Origin: RGIG9060 sp052173655
GTDB lineage: Bacteria > Spirochaetota > Spirochaetia > Treponematales > Treponemataceae
Reading direction: 5' to 3'
DNA length: 64,000 bases
Assembly: GCA_052173655.1 (NCBI GenBank)
Contig: JBQMYD010000002.1
Coordinates: 62,001 to 126,000 of the forward strand
In this document: positions 8,101 to 15,666 of the stretch, one piece after another
How positions within the stretch are numbered: the stretch's first letter is position 1
Layout: every line of letters starts with the position of its first letter
Translations under genes and position numbers: made by a program
The notes under the pieces: model-generated
What the model was told of the DNA's origin: nothing
Databases searched by the model: none
The model's input: the letters and a program-made list of their open reading frames with translations, nothing else

Positions 8101-10554
8101 CTATTTTTTGTCGTGGCAGAGTTTTTTTATTTTCCATATATCCCTAACATATTCTTCTATTGTACGGTCGGAACTGAACTTACCTGAATTTGCAATATTG
8201 AGTATTGCTTTTTTTGCCCAATTATTTCTGTCCAAAAATTCTTTTCCGGATTTTTCTTGAACCTGACAATAAGAATCAAAGTCTGCAAGAACATAATAAA
8301 TGTCAGCCCTATTTCCCTCTATTCCGTAAACAAGAGAATCGTAAAGTTCTCTAAAATTTTGGGAAGTTGGATCATATGTCCCGTCGATTAGCTGGTTTAG
8401 CACTTTTGCAAGACGAGGATTTCTTTCAAGATATTTTTGCGGATTATAGCTGTGTTCTGCTTCTATTTTTTGAATTTCCGAGGTAAGCAAACCGAAAATA
8501 AAAGCATTTTCCTGTCCCACTTCTTCTACTATTTCAATATTTGCTCCGTCCATTGTTCCCAATGTTAGGGCTCCGTTTACCATGAATTTCATGTTTCCTG
8601 TCCCGGAAGCCTCAAGTCCTGCGGTTGAAATTTGCTCGGAAATATCGGCTGCAGGGAATATTTTTTCTGCAACTGAAACTCGGTAATTTTCAACAAAAAC
8701 AACTTTTAGCTTGCCTTTCACTCTTCGATCATTATTTATTCTTTCGGCAACGGTGTTTATGAGTTTTATAATTGTTTTTGCTCTGCGGTATCCACTTGCA
8801 GCCTTCGCTCCAAAAATATAAGTTCTGGGAGCGGGACTGTAACACGGGTCTTCCAATATTTTATCGTATTCATACATTACATGCAGAATATTTAAAAGCT
8901 GACGTTTGTATTCGTGCAGTCTTTTTACTTGAACATCAAAAATAGAGTTTGGATTAATTTCCGCATTTTGAGTTTCTCTAAGATAGTTACATAAATTTTC
9001 TTTTGCATTTTGCTTTATTTGCAAAAATTCTTCCTGACTTTTTTTGTCATCGGCAAATTTTTCCAATTCCTTTATTTTTGAAAAATCTTTTTCCCAGCCG
9101 TGTCCGATTCTGTCTGTAATGAATTTTGACAACTGAGGATTTGCACACAAAAGCCATCTCCGCTGAGTTATTCCGTTGGTTTTGTTATTAAATTTTTCAG
9201 GATAAAGTTGTGCCCAATCTTTTAGTTCTTTTGTTTTTAATAATTCTGTGTGTAAAGCAGCAACTCCATTTACGCTGTAACCTGCATGAATTGCAAGCCA
9301 TGCCATGTAAATTGAACCGTTATGAATAATAGCCATGTGGTTTTGTTTTTCGTAATCTGTAGGGAATTTTTCTCTAAGTTTCATTACGAATCTACGGTTA
9401 ATTTCTTCCACGATTTGATAAATTCTAGGGAGTAGACCTTGAAAAATCTGAATAGGCCACTTTTCAAGAGCTTCTGCCAAAATAGTATGATTTGTGTATG
9501 CAAAAGTATGTGTAACAATATCCCATGCTTCATCCCACCCAATGTCGTGTTCGTCCATTAAAATTCTCATAAGTTCCGGAATTGAAACAACCGGATGAGT
9601 GTCGTTCAGTTGAATAGCATGAAGTTCTGCAAAATGAGAAAAATCTTGTCCAAATTGATTTGTGTACTGATTCACTAAATCTTGTAAACTTGCAGAGCAG
9701 AAAAAGTACTGTTGTTTTAGTCTTAAAGCTTTTCCGCTTGGGCCGTTATCATTAGGATACAAAACACGGCTTATATTTTCGGCATCATTTTGTTTTTCAA
9801 CGGCACGGTAATATTGCATATCATTAAAAAGCTGTAAATCAAACCCGTCCGGACTTGTTGCCTGCCATAAACGTAAAGTGTTTACAGTAGAAGTGCCGTA
9901 TCCTACAATAGGCATATCGTATGGAGTTGCATTTACAACTTCCGCATTTTCGATATAAAAACTGTTTTCACCGTTTTTATTTTTGCGCGAACATACATTT
10001 CCTCCGAATTTTACCTGTACAGTAAGATCAGATCGTTTTATTTCCCAAGGATCTCTATGTTTTAACCAATTATCCGGATATTCAACTTGATAACCATCTT
10101 CAATGTGCTGTTCAAACATTCCGTATTGGTATCTTATACCATATCCATGACCGGGATAGTCCAATGTTGCAAGCGAATCTAAAAAACATGCGGCAAGTCG
10201 TCCCAGACCTCCGTTTCCAAGTCCGGCATCCGGTTCTTGTTCTTCGGCATCATCATAATCTACGCCAAATTCTTTAAGGACGTCCACAACTGCATCTTTT
10301 ATTTGAGCGTTGATAAGGTTGTTGCTCATTGCCCTTCCCATCAAAAATTCTGCTGAAAAGTAATAAACTTGGCGTGTAGGATTCATTTTGTATTGACGGC
10401 GAGTTTGCATCCAGTTTTCCATTATGATGTCAAGTGAAGCGGCACTTATCGCGTCAAACAAATCATGTTTTGAAGCATCTGATATCTTTTTTCCGTACTG
10501 AAGTTTCAATCTGTTGGAAAATTTTTCTTTGAATTCGTCTGCATTAAAATTCAT
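8101..10554 (-). CDS. glgP: Glycogen/maltodextrin phosphorylase
   Basis: An 817-residue GT35 alpha-glucan phosphorylase that releases glucose-1-phosphate from the non-reducing ends of glycogen or maltodextrin. The PLP-binding region EASGTGNMKFMVNGALTLGT with its Schiff-base lysine lies near residue 660. The N-terminal glycine-rich stretch DAGLGNGGLGRLAACFLDS is intact. The length is that of a full bacterial enzyme. A GGGAGA ribosome binding site precedes the ATG. It is third in a minus-strand block behind a small unknown gene and glgX, but has its own good promoter in the 109-base gap. Debranching by GlgX and phosphorolysis by GlgP together would mobilise stored glycogen. Confidence 0.95.
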   Translation of the reverse strand: MNFNADEFKEKFSNRLKLQYGKKISDASKHDLFDAISAASLDIIMENWMQTRRQYKMNPTRQVYYFSAEFLMGRAMSNNLINAQIKDAVVDVLKEFGVDYDDAEEQEPDAGLGNGGLGRLAACFLDSLATLDYPGHGYGIRYQYGMFEQHIEDGYQVEYPDNWLKHRDPWEIKRSDLTVQVKFGGNVCSRKNKNGENSFYIENAEVVNATPYDMPIVGYGTSTVNTLRLWQATSPDGFDLQLFNDMQYYRAVEKQNDAENISRVLYPNDNGPSGKALRLKQQYFFCSASLQDLVNQYTNQFGQDFSHFAELHAIQLNDTHPVVSIPELMRILMDEHDIGWDEAWDIVTHTFAYTNHTILAEALEKWPIQIFQGLLPRIYQIVEEINRRFVMKLREKFPTDYEKQNHMAIIHNGSIYMAWLAIHAGYSVNGVAALHTELLKTKELKDWAQLYPEKFNNKTNGITQRRWLLCANPQLSKFITDRIGHGWEKDFSKIKELEKFADDKKSQEEFLQIKQNAKENLCNYLRETQNAEINPNSIFDVQVKRLHEYKRQLLNILHVMYEYDKILEDPCYSPAPRTYIFGAKAASGYRRAKTIIKLINTVAERINNDRRVKGKLKVVFVENYRVSVAEKIFPAADISEQISTAGLEASGTGNMKFMVNGALTLGTMDGANIEIVEEVGQENAFIFGLLTSEIQKIEAEHSYNPQKYLERNPRLAKVLNQLIDGTYDPTSQNFRELYDSLVYGIEGNRADIYYVLADFDSYCQVQEKSGKEFLDRNNWAKKAILNIANSGKFSSDRTIEEYVRDIWKIKKLCHDKK

Positions 10555-10585
10555 ATATTCTCCCGATAAAAAAATTACTATTTAA

Positions 10586-10614
10586 ATGCTATTTAAAAAG
10601 TCTTAGGTTGTCAA
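10586..10614 (-). promoter_or_regulatory. glgP promoter
   Basis: On the minus strand TTGACA (plus 10609-10614), a 17-base spacer and TAGCAT (plus 10586-10591) lie in the glgX-glgP gap. This would let glgP be transcribed independently of glgX, with a leader of about 25 bases carrying a GGGAGA ribosome binding site. Confidence 0.65.
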
Positions 10615-10663
10615 GCTATATCCGGTATCAGAAAATAATCGTACCGGAAACCAAAAATATGAC

Positions 10664-12808
10664 CTATCGGCTCAATAGTATTGCACTTGAAAGTGCCGGT
10701 AAAACGTAAACATTTTTTTCGTTTACTATTTCTTCTTCTCCAAAAGCTAAAAAATCTTCAGGATACGGAACTGAAGTGTCGATAACTCTGTACCATTTTT
10801 TTCCGTCGATAGCTTTAGGTATTTTTACCGACTTATCTTGATTTGACGAATTGAACATCAGGTAAAAATCGTTGTCGTCTACTTCTGCAAAAATTTCTGC
10901 GTGCCTTCCATCTAATCTGAACGCTACAAAATGATTTGCTTTAGACCAGTCTACAGGTTTTCCGTCCTCTCCAAACCAGCAAATATCCGGAAGACTGTTG
11001 TAATATTTGTCTTGTCCTTGAAAAAACTCCGGTCGGCGGAATGCAGGATGATGAAGTCTAAACTTTATAAGATTTTTTGCAAATCTAAAAATTTCTGCAT
11101 TTTTTTCTATGTAAGTCCAGTCAATCCATGATGTAGGGCTATCTTGGCAGTATGCGTTGTTGTTACCGCCTTGAGTTTTTCTAAATTCATCTCCCGCTAA
11201 AATCATCGGAGTTCCTTGCGAAAGCAACAAAGTGATAAGAATATTTTTTATTTGCTTTGTTCTTATTGTCTGAATATTAGGATTTGAACAAGGCCCTTCA
11301 TAGCCGTAATTGTAACTGTTGTTATTGTCGCTTCCGTCGCGGTTATTTTCTCCGTTTTCTTCGTTATGTTTACCGTTGTAGGAAACAAGATCGTTTAGAG
11401 TGAATCCGTCATGGCTTGTGATAAAATTAATTGAATGAAACGGTTTACGTCCGTCCCGCAAGTACAAATCGGAGCTTCCGGTAAGGCGGGTTGCCGCTGC
11501 GTTTGCCATAAAATCATCACCACGCCAAAAACGCCGAATGTCGTCTCTAAATCTGTCGTTCCATTCTGCCCAACGTCCTCCCGGAAAGCAACCTACCTGA
11601 TAAGCCCCTCCGGCATCCCAAGCTTCTGCAATAATTTTTGTGTTTCGTAAAACAGGATCTTCTGCTATTGTTTCAAGCATTGGAGGATTTTCTATTAAAT
11701 TTCCGTTACGATCTCTTCCTAAGATTGAACCAAGATCAAATCGGAATCCGTCAACGTGCATCTCGCAAACCCAATATCTAAGGCAATCAATGATAAAATT
11801 ACGTACAACCGGATGATTGCAATTAAATGTATTTCCACAGCCTGAAAAGTTTTTGTAATATTGTTTACGATTATCTTCCAATATGTAATAGATGGAATTA
11901 TCCAAGCCTCTAAAATTTATAGTAAGTCCGTGTTCGTTCCCTTCTGCAGTATGGTTAAAAACTACATCCAAAATGACTTCAATACCATTTTTATGCAATT
12001 CTCTTACCATTTCCTTAAATTCATTTACTGCTTTTCCCGGATTTTTATCGTAAGCATATGAAGTTTTTGGTGCAAAAAAAGCAATTGTGCTGTATCCCCA
12101 AAAATTTTTAAGTCTTTCGGCGTTTTTTGGATTCAAATTTGTATTTTCATATTCATCAAATTCGTGAATTGGCAAAAGTTCAACGCTTGTTATTCCCAAT
12201 TCTTTGAGGTAAGGGATTTTTTCTATAAGACCTTTGTATGTTCCCGGATGTTTTACATTAGATGTAGGTGAGCAGGTAAAGCCTTTTAGATGAGCTTCGT
12301 AAAGAATACTGTGTTGTAAAGGATAGTTTAGCGGACTGTCATTTTGCCAATCAAACTCATCGTCATCAATTACAACACATTTTGGATATCCTTTTGCACT
12401 CAGTTTTTTCCCAAACAAGATATCATTACGATCAACGGGTGTTACATAATCGGGAGGGAGATTTGCAAAAATAGAGCAATCAGTAAGGCTTTTTGCATAA
12501 GGATCGAGGAGATAATGATTTTTATTGAATCTGTGTCCTTCTTCCGGATAAAAAGGACCGTCAACTCTGTAAAGGTATAAAGCTCCCGGCTTCAAGCCTT
12601 TTAACAAAACGTGCCACAAATCTCCGGTGCGGTTCGTGTTCTTGTTAAAATTATATGAAAAATATGGGTTTTCATCGTCCGGGTTTTCAAAAATATCCAG
12701 AATAACCTCAGTTCCATTTCTCGTAAAAATGCTGAAATTTACTCCGTCATTTACGATAGTTGCTCCATGTGGGAATGGTTTTCCCGGTAATGCAGTAATC
12801 TGTTCCAT
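10664..12808 (-). CDS. glgX: Glycogen debranching enzyme (isoamylase type, GH13)
   Basis: About 714 residues. An N-terminal CBM48/isoamylase-N domain (from GKPFPHGAT) is followed by a GH13 barrel with DVVFNH, the nucleophile aspartate in DGFRFDLGS, the acid/base glutamate in IIAEAWDAGG and FITSHDG. The HNEENGENNRDG stretch is typical of GlgX/TreX enzymes that hydrolyse alpha-1,6 branches. Two starts are possible: the ATG at 12808 used here, 17 bases after the upstream stop, and a TTG at 12844 overlapping the upstream gene by 20 bases. Neither has a strong ribosome binding site, so translation may be coupled to the upstream gene. It works with GlgP in glycogen breakdown. Confidence 0.92.
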   Translation of the reverse strand: MEQITALPGKPFPHGATIVNDGVNFSIFTRNGTEVILDIFENPDDENPYFSYNFNKNTNRTGDLWHVLLKGLKPGALYLYRVDGPFYPEEGHRFNKNHYLLDPYAKSLTDCSIFANLPPDYVTPVDRNDILFGKKLSAKGYPKCVVIDDDEFDWQNDSPLNYPLQHSILYEAHLKGFTCSPTSNVKHPGTYKGLIEKIPYLKELGITSVELLPIHEFDEYENTNLNPKNAERLKNFWGYSTIAFFAPKTSYAYDKNPGKAVNEFKEMVRELHKNGIEVILDVVFNHTAEGNEHGLTINFRGLDNSIYYILEDNRKQYYKNFSGCGNTFNCNHPVVRNFIIDCLRYWVCEMHVDGFRFDLGSILGRDRNGNLIENPPMLETIAEDPVLRNTKIIAEAWDAGGAYQVGCFPGGRWAEWNDRFRDDIRRFWRGDDFMANAAATRLTGSSDLYLRDGRKPFHSINFITSHDGFTLNDLVSYNGKHNEENGENNRDGSDNNNSYNYGYEGPCSNPNIQTIRTKQIKNILITLLLSQGTPMILAGDEFRKTQGGNNNAYCQDSPTSWIDWTYIEKNAEIFRFAKNLIKFRLHHPAFRRPEFFQGQDKYYNSLPDICWFGEDGKPVDWSKANHFVAFRLDGRHAEIFAEVDDNDFYLMFNSSNQDKSVKIPKAIDGKKWYRVIDTSVPYPEDFLAFGEEEIVNEKNVYVLPALSSAILLSR

Positions 12809-12824
12809 ATCGAGAATAGTAATA

Positions 12825-13226
12825 TTATATGGCTTTTTTTTCAACCAAAATGCTCATTAAATCTGTCAGCACACCTATAGGTAAAGTTTCTGCCTCGTAA
12901 TTTATAAATTCCTGAATTGCTTTCCAATCTTTTTTAGGCAAACTTTGCGTTGCTTCAAGTTTTCCGTTTAAAAAACATAATATACTGATAAGCCAATCAA
13001 GGTTTTGATCACAAGGTTCATTTTGAATATCTTTGCTTTTTTCAATATAATTTGAAATCCAGTATTCTCCTATTGAATAAGGAAGTCCTCCCAGATCTTT
13101 ATTGTATGAAACAAATAAATCCGTTATTTGCTTGCATACTTCCATTCCACTATAGTAGCCATTTTCCGCTCTGTAATGCTTTTTTATGCGTTGAATATCT
13201 GCATAAAATTTATCAATATTTGTCAT
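12825..13226 (-). CDS. Conserved-looking hypothetical protein upstream of glgX
   Basis: A 133-residue protein I do not recognise. It is rich in aromatic and acidic residues and looks mostly helical, with no signal peptide, membrane segment or catalytic motif visible. An AAGGA ribosome binding site precedes the ATG. Its stop codon lies 17 bases before the probable glgX start, so it is likely the first gene of the glycogen block and may have a related role, but nothing in the sequence shows which. It diverges from the EIIA gene across a 130-base intergenic region. Confidence 0.7.
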   Translation of the reverse strand: MTNIDKFYADIQRIKKHYRAENGYYSGMEVCKQITDLFVSYNKDLGGLPYSIGEYWISNYIEKSKDIQNEPCDQNLDWLISILCFLNGKLEATQSLPKKDWKAIQEFINYEAETLPIGVLTDLMSILVEKKAI

Positions 13227-13321
13227 TTTATATTTTCCTTGAAGAATTTTACCGAAACCGATTGAACCTTATTCTATCAAAAAAAAAAGAATGAAAAAAG
13301 TCAAAATTTAGTTTTTTTTTG

Positions 13322-13356
13322 TTGACTTTTACTCTAAGTGAACTTAAACTTAGGGT
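13322..13356 (+). promoter_or_regulatory. ptsN-like promoter overlapping palindromes, predicted leaderless
   Basis: TTGACT (13322-13327), a 17-base spacer and TAAACT (13345-13350) are followed by 6 bases and the ATG, so the mRNA would start at the codon itself. Two overlapping inverted repeats sit on the core promoter: TAAGT-GA-ACTTA (13335-13346) and CTAAGT-N8-ACTTAG (13334-13353). They look like an operator, but the cognate regulator is unknown. Confidence 0.6.
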
Positions 13357-13803
13357 ATGAATTTACAGACAGTTTTAACCCCGGATACAGTTGAACTTCA
13401 TTTAAAGGGCACGACCAAAGAGGAAATTATTGATGAAATGCTCGAAGTTCTTATTGCGGCAGGAAAAGTTTCGAATAAGGAAGCTGCTCGCGAGTGCGTT
13501 CTGGATAGAGAATGCAAAATGTCAACAGGAATGAAGCATGGTATTGCAATTCCCCATGGAAAAACCGATACGGTTTCGGATTTGGTAGCTTGTATTGGAA
13601 TTTCGGATAATCCTGTGGATTTTGATTCCCTTGATCAAGAACCTTGCCGAATTTTTATTATGACTTTGTCTCCGATAAACAAAACGGGTCCTCATTTGCA
13701 GTTTCTTGCCGAGGTGAGTTTGCTTTTTAAGAGTGCCGAAAAACGACAGCAAATTTTGGAAACCACAAATAAAGCGGATGTTATTAAAATTCTAACTGAA
13801 TAG
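13357..13803 (+). CDS. ptsN: PTS EIIA domain protein, PtsN/fructose type
   Basis: A 148-residue single-domain EIIA of the fructose/mannitol/nitrogen-PTS family. The phosphoacceptor is very probably His67 in GIAIPHGKT. The N-terminal segment (LTPDTVELHLKGTTKEEII) is the usual PtsN start, so the ATG choice is firm even though no ribosome binding site exists. No EIIB or EIIC transporter gene is nearby, which fits a regulatory phosphorelay protein rather than a sugar importer, as in other treponemes that keep PTS regulatory parts without permeases. The gene is monocistronic, with its own promoter and a terminator right after. Confidence 0.85.
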   Translation: MNLQTVLTPDTVELHLKGTTKEEIIDEMLEVLIAAGKVSNKEAARECVLDRECKMSTGMKHGIAIPHGKTDTVSDLVACIGISDNPVDFDSLDQEPCRIFIMTLSPINKTGPHLQFLAEVSLLFKSAEKRQQILETTNKADVIKILTE

Positions 13804-13824
13804 AAATTTTTATGTTTTGTTAAA

Positions 13825-13858
13825 AGGCCGCTCGGTATTCGGGTGGTCTGTTTTTTTT
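13825..13858 (+). terminator. Terminator after the EIIA gene
   Basis: A 10-base stem allowing G-U pairs (13825-13834, aggccgctcg, with 13840-13849, cgggtggtct), a 5-base loop and a run of eight T starting at 13851. It lies just after the EIIA stop. Confidence 0.85.
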
Positions 13859-13929
13859 CTCCGAATAAGCTATTTTTGTATTTTTATTGCAAGCTGTCTT
13901 TTAGAATTAAAAACAAAAAGGAATCTGAA

Positions 13930-14415
13930 ATGTCAAAATTTGATTTTACGGCAGAAAGTTCGCCTTTAAAAACTTTTGATGGACTTATTTTTGACGGAAA
14001 TTTTTACTGCCCCGATTGTTTTTTTCTGTCTGAACAAAATTGTGTAGAATTTTTTGATTATTGCAGGAAGATTAATTGTTCTCTTGTAATTTTTCCGATT
14101 GAAGCACAGTGTATTCTTACCGAAGAAGACGAGGTTTTTAACGAACAGTTTTTAGCTGTACTTAGAAAAGTTTTTAAATCGGCCCAAGATTATGACATTC
14201 AAATTTCAATAAAGCCTGTTTATAAAAATATCGATTATGAAAGACTTACTGCTTGCATGAAACATTGTGCAAGGCGACTTAAAAACTGTGAACAATTAAC
14301 AGGTTTTACCTTGCCCGAAAATGACGAATTTAAAAGTGAAAAAGTCCGAAATTATTTTATTGGCGAACTTTCAGAAAAACATCCGCATTATAAATTTTTT
14401 ATACTATGCATGTAA
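13930..14415 (+). CDS. Cysteine-rich hypothetical protein
   Basis: A 161-residue protein I do not recognise. The start is placed at the ATG preceded by AAGGAA; an in-frame ATG 29 codons earlier would fall in the terminator of the previous gene. It has ten cysteines (about 6 percent), including CPDC near residues 27-30 and CMKHC further on, which could bind metal. The alternation of short hydrophobic strands (LVIFPIEAQ, IQISIKPVY) with amphipathic helices suggests an alpha/beta fold, but no family motif is evident. There is no signal peptide, so it is probably cytoplasmic. Function unknown. Confidence 0.7.
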   Translation: MSKFDFTAESSPLKTFDGLIFDGNFYCPDCFFLSEQNCVEFFDYCRKINCSLVIFPIEAQCILTEEDEVFNEQFLAVLRKVFKSAQDYDIQISIKPVYKNIDYERLTACMKHCARRLKNCEQLTGFTLPENDEFKSEKVRNYFIGELSEKHPHYKFFILCM

Positions 14416-14451
14416 CTAAAACCGATGTAACTTAAAAAGCAAACCGTGCAA

Positions 14452-15249
14452 TTATTTTGTAGCAAATGCCAAATAATAGTCTGAGTTTTCTCTGTAAAAC
14501 ATTGCAACTTGACTATTAAAAAGAACGTTCAAACCGTCTCTGTAGTTTATTATCTTTGAAACATAGTTTAAAGTTATTTGAGGCGTTTTATTGTTTCTTA
14601 CTTTTGTGGTTCCGGCATTGTACATTGCAAGAGCAGTTACCTCATTTCCGGCAGTTTCAATACAAAATCTTAAATGGGCAAGACCGTATTTTGCACTTAC
14701 GTATGGATCAAAAAAATCTTTTTCACTCAGGTAAGGAAATGACTTGTTGTTCAATTGAAAAAGTCCTCTGTCAATTGAAAGATTTGTGTTGCCGTTGACT
14801 GCCGTAATTTTATAGCTGCTTTCCGTCCATGCAAGGGCGAATGCCAAAGAAAGCGGAATTTCATTCTTATCTGCTTCTTGGAGAATTGCAAGAGTAACAT
14901 CCTGATTGTTCGTAATTTGATTATAAAACCAAATTACCGATTGTTTGGAAATTTCATTGCGATAGAATTGAAGCCCTGTATCCTTTTTTCGGTGTTCAAT
15001 TGCCTTGTTGTGATAAGATGCAGGATCTATAAAATATTTTTGTGTAAATTCTTGTTCAAGATCCGATTGTTCGTTTTTGTTTTTGAAAAATGAAATTTCA
15101 CTGTTTATCGGTGCATCAGAGGGTAAAAACTTAAAAATAAAAAAGCAGATCACCGCAAAAAAAAGAGCAAAAAATCCGTAGCCCAGATATTTTAGAGAAA
15201 TTTCTTTTAGGTATTTTTTTCTTTGTTCTTTAGTCCTTAAAAACTTCAT
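14452..15249 (-). CDS. Membrane-anchored lytic transglycosylase (SLT domain)
   Basis: A 265-residue cell-wall enzyme candidate. A basic N-terminus is followed by one membrane segment (about residues 22-42), then a spacer and a C-terminal SLT/goose-lysozyme-like domain. The catalytic glutamate is probably E143 in AWTESSYK. The later RGLFQLN, YGLAHL and ALAMYNAGT blocks match SLT motifs II-IV. It would cleave peptidoglycan glycan strands in the periplasm. The genes on both sides face it or diverge from it, so it looks monocistronic. Its promoter abuts the start codon. Confidence 0.88.
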   Translation of the reverse strand: MKFLRTKEQRKKYLKEISLKYLGYGFFALFFAVICFFIFKFLPSDAPINSEISFFKNKNEQSDLEQEFTQKYFIDPASYHNKAIEHRKKDTGLQFYRNEISKQSVIWFYNQITNNQDVTLAILQEADKNEIPLSLAFALAWTESSYKITAVNGNTNLSIDRGLFQLNNKSFPYLSEKDFFDPYVSAKYGLAHLRFCIETAGNEVTALAMYNAGTTKVRNNKTPQITLNYVSKIINYRDGLNVLFNSQVAMFYRENSDYYLAFATK

Positions 15250-15284
15250 GAGTTAAGTATTTCACAACATAAAAATGTATTCAA
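15250..15284 (-). promoter_or_regulatory. Lytic transglycosylase promoter, predicted leaderless
   Basis: On the minus strand TTGAAT (plus 15279-15284), a 17-base spacer and AATACT (plus 15256-15261) lie 6 bases before the ATG. No ribosome binding site is present. Confidence 0.5.
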
Positions 15285-15408
15285 GTGTAATGATTGCAAA
15301 ATACAGTAAATATTTCAAAACTTTTTTCAAATATTAGAAGTTTTAGAGATTATTGATAATAAAAAACTCTCTTTTTATTCTTAATTTTTTAGTATCACAG
15401 GTAAATAT

Positions 15409-15666
15409 TTTGCTTGCTGTAAAGAATAAGATGATGTTATAATCAAGCCGTTAAAGTTACAGGACAAAAGTTTGGCGGCCAAGATTTAAAAAATCCTAAA
15501 GCAAAGAAATTTTCTTTCTAAGCTAAAAAGGAGATAAAAAATCGGAAAATTAAACTTTACAATCGGTTTTTTTCGGGAAAATTCCGACAAATAGAAGGCG
15601 AAAACGGTAAAATCTTCAATAGAAAAATTTTAATTTGCAGAGTTTTAACTCTTCTAAGGAAAAAAA
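15409..15666 (+). promoter_or_regulatory. hydG promoter and long structured 5' leader
   Basis: TTGCTG (about 15414-15419) and TATAAT (about 15438-15443) form a promoter with an 18-base spacer. The leader of about 220 bases to the hydG ATG contains no ORF. It holds small inverted repeats: TTGG-CGG-CCAA, GATTT-AAA-AAATC, AAAGA-AATTT-TCTTT, and a 14-base palindrome AGAGTT-TT-AACTCT (15639-15652) just before the AAGGA ribosome binding site. A T7 run follows the second of three ATCGG/TTCGG copies. I could not match it to any riboswitch class I know. The stretch 15250-15408 holds only the transglycosylase promoter and AT-rich sequence. Confidence 0.5.

Noticed and set aside
15404..15419. A second possible sigma-54 site upstream of hydG (GG, 10 bases, GC)
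   Set aside because: The spacing fits, but the -24 part reads AGGTA rather than TGGCA, and an ordinary TTGCTG/TATAAT promoter lies on the same segment.
15444..15666. TPP, c-di-GMP, preQ1, purine or T-box riboswitch in the hydG leader
   Set aside because: None of the conserved core sequences of these classes could be found by eye; left as an unassigned leader.
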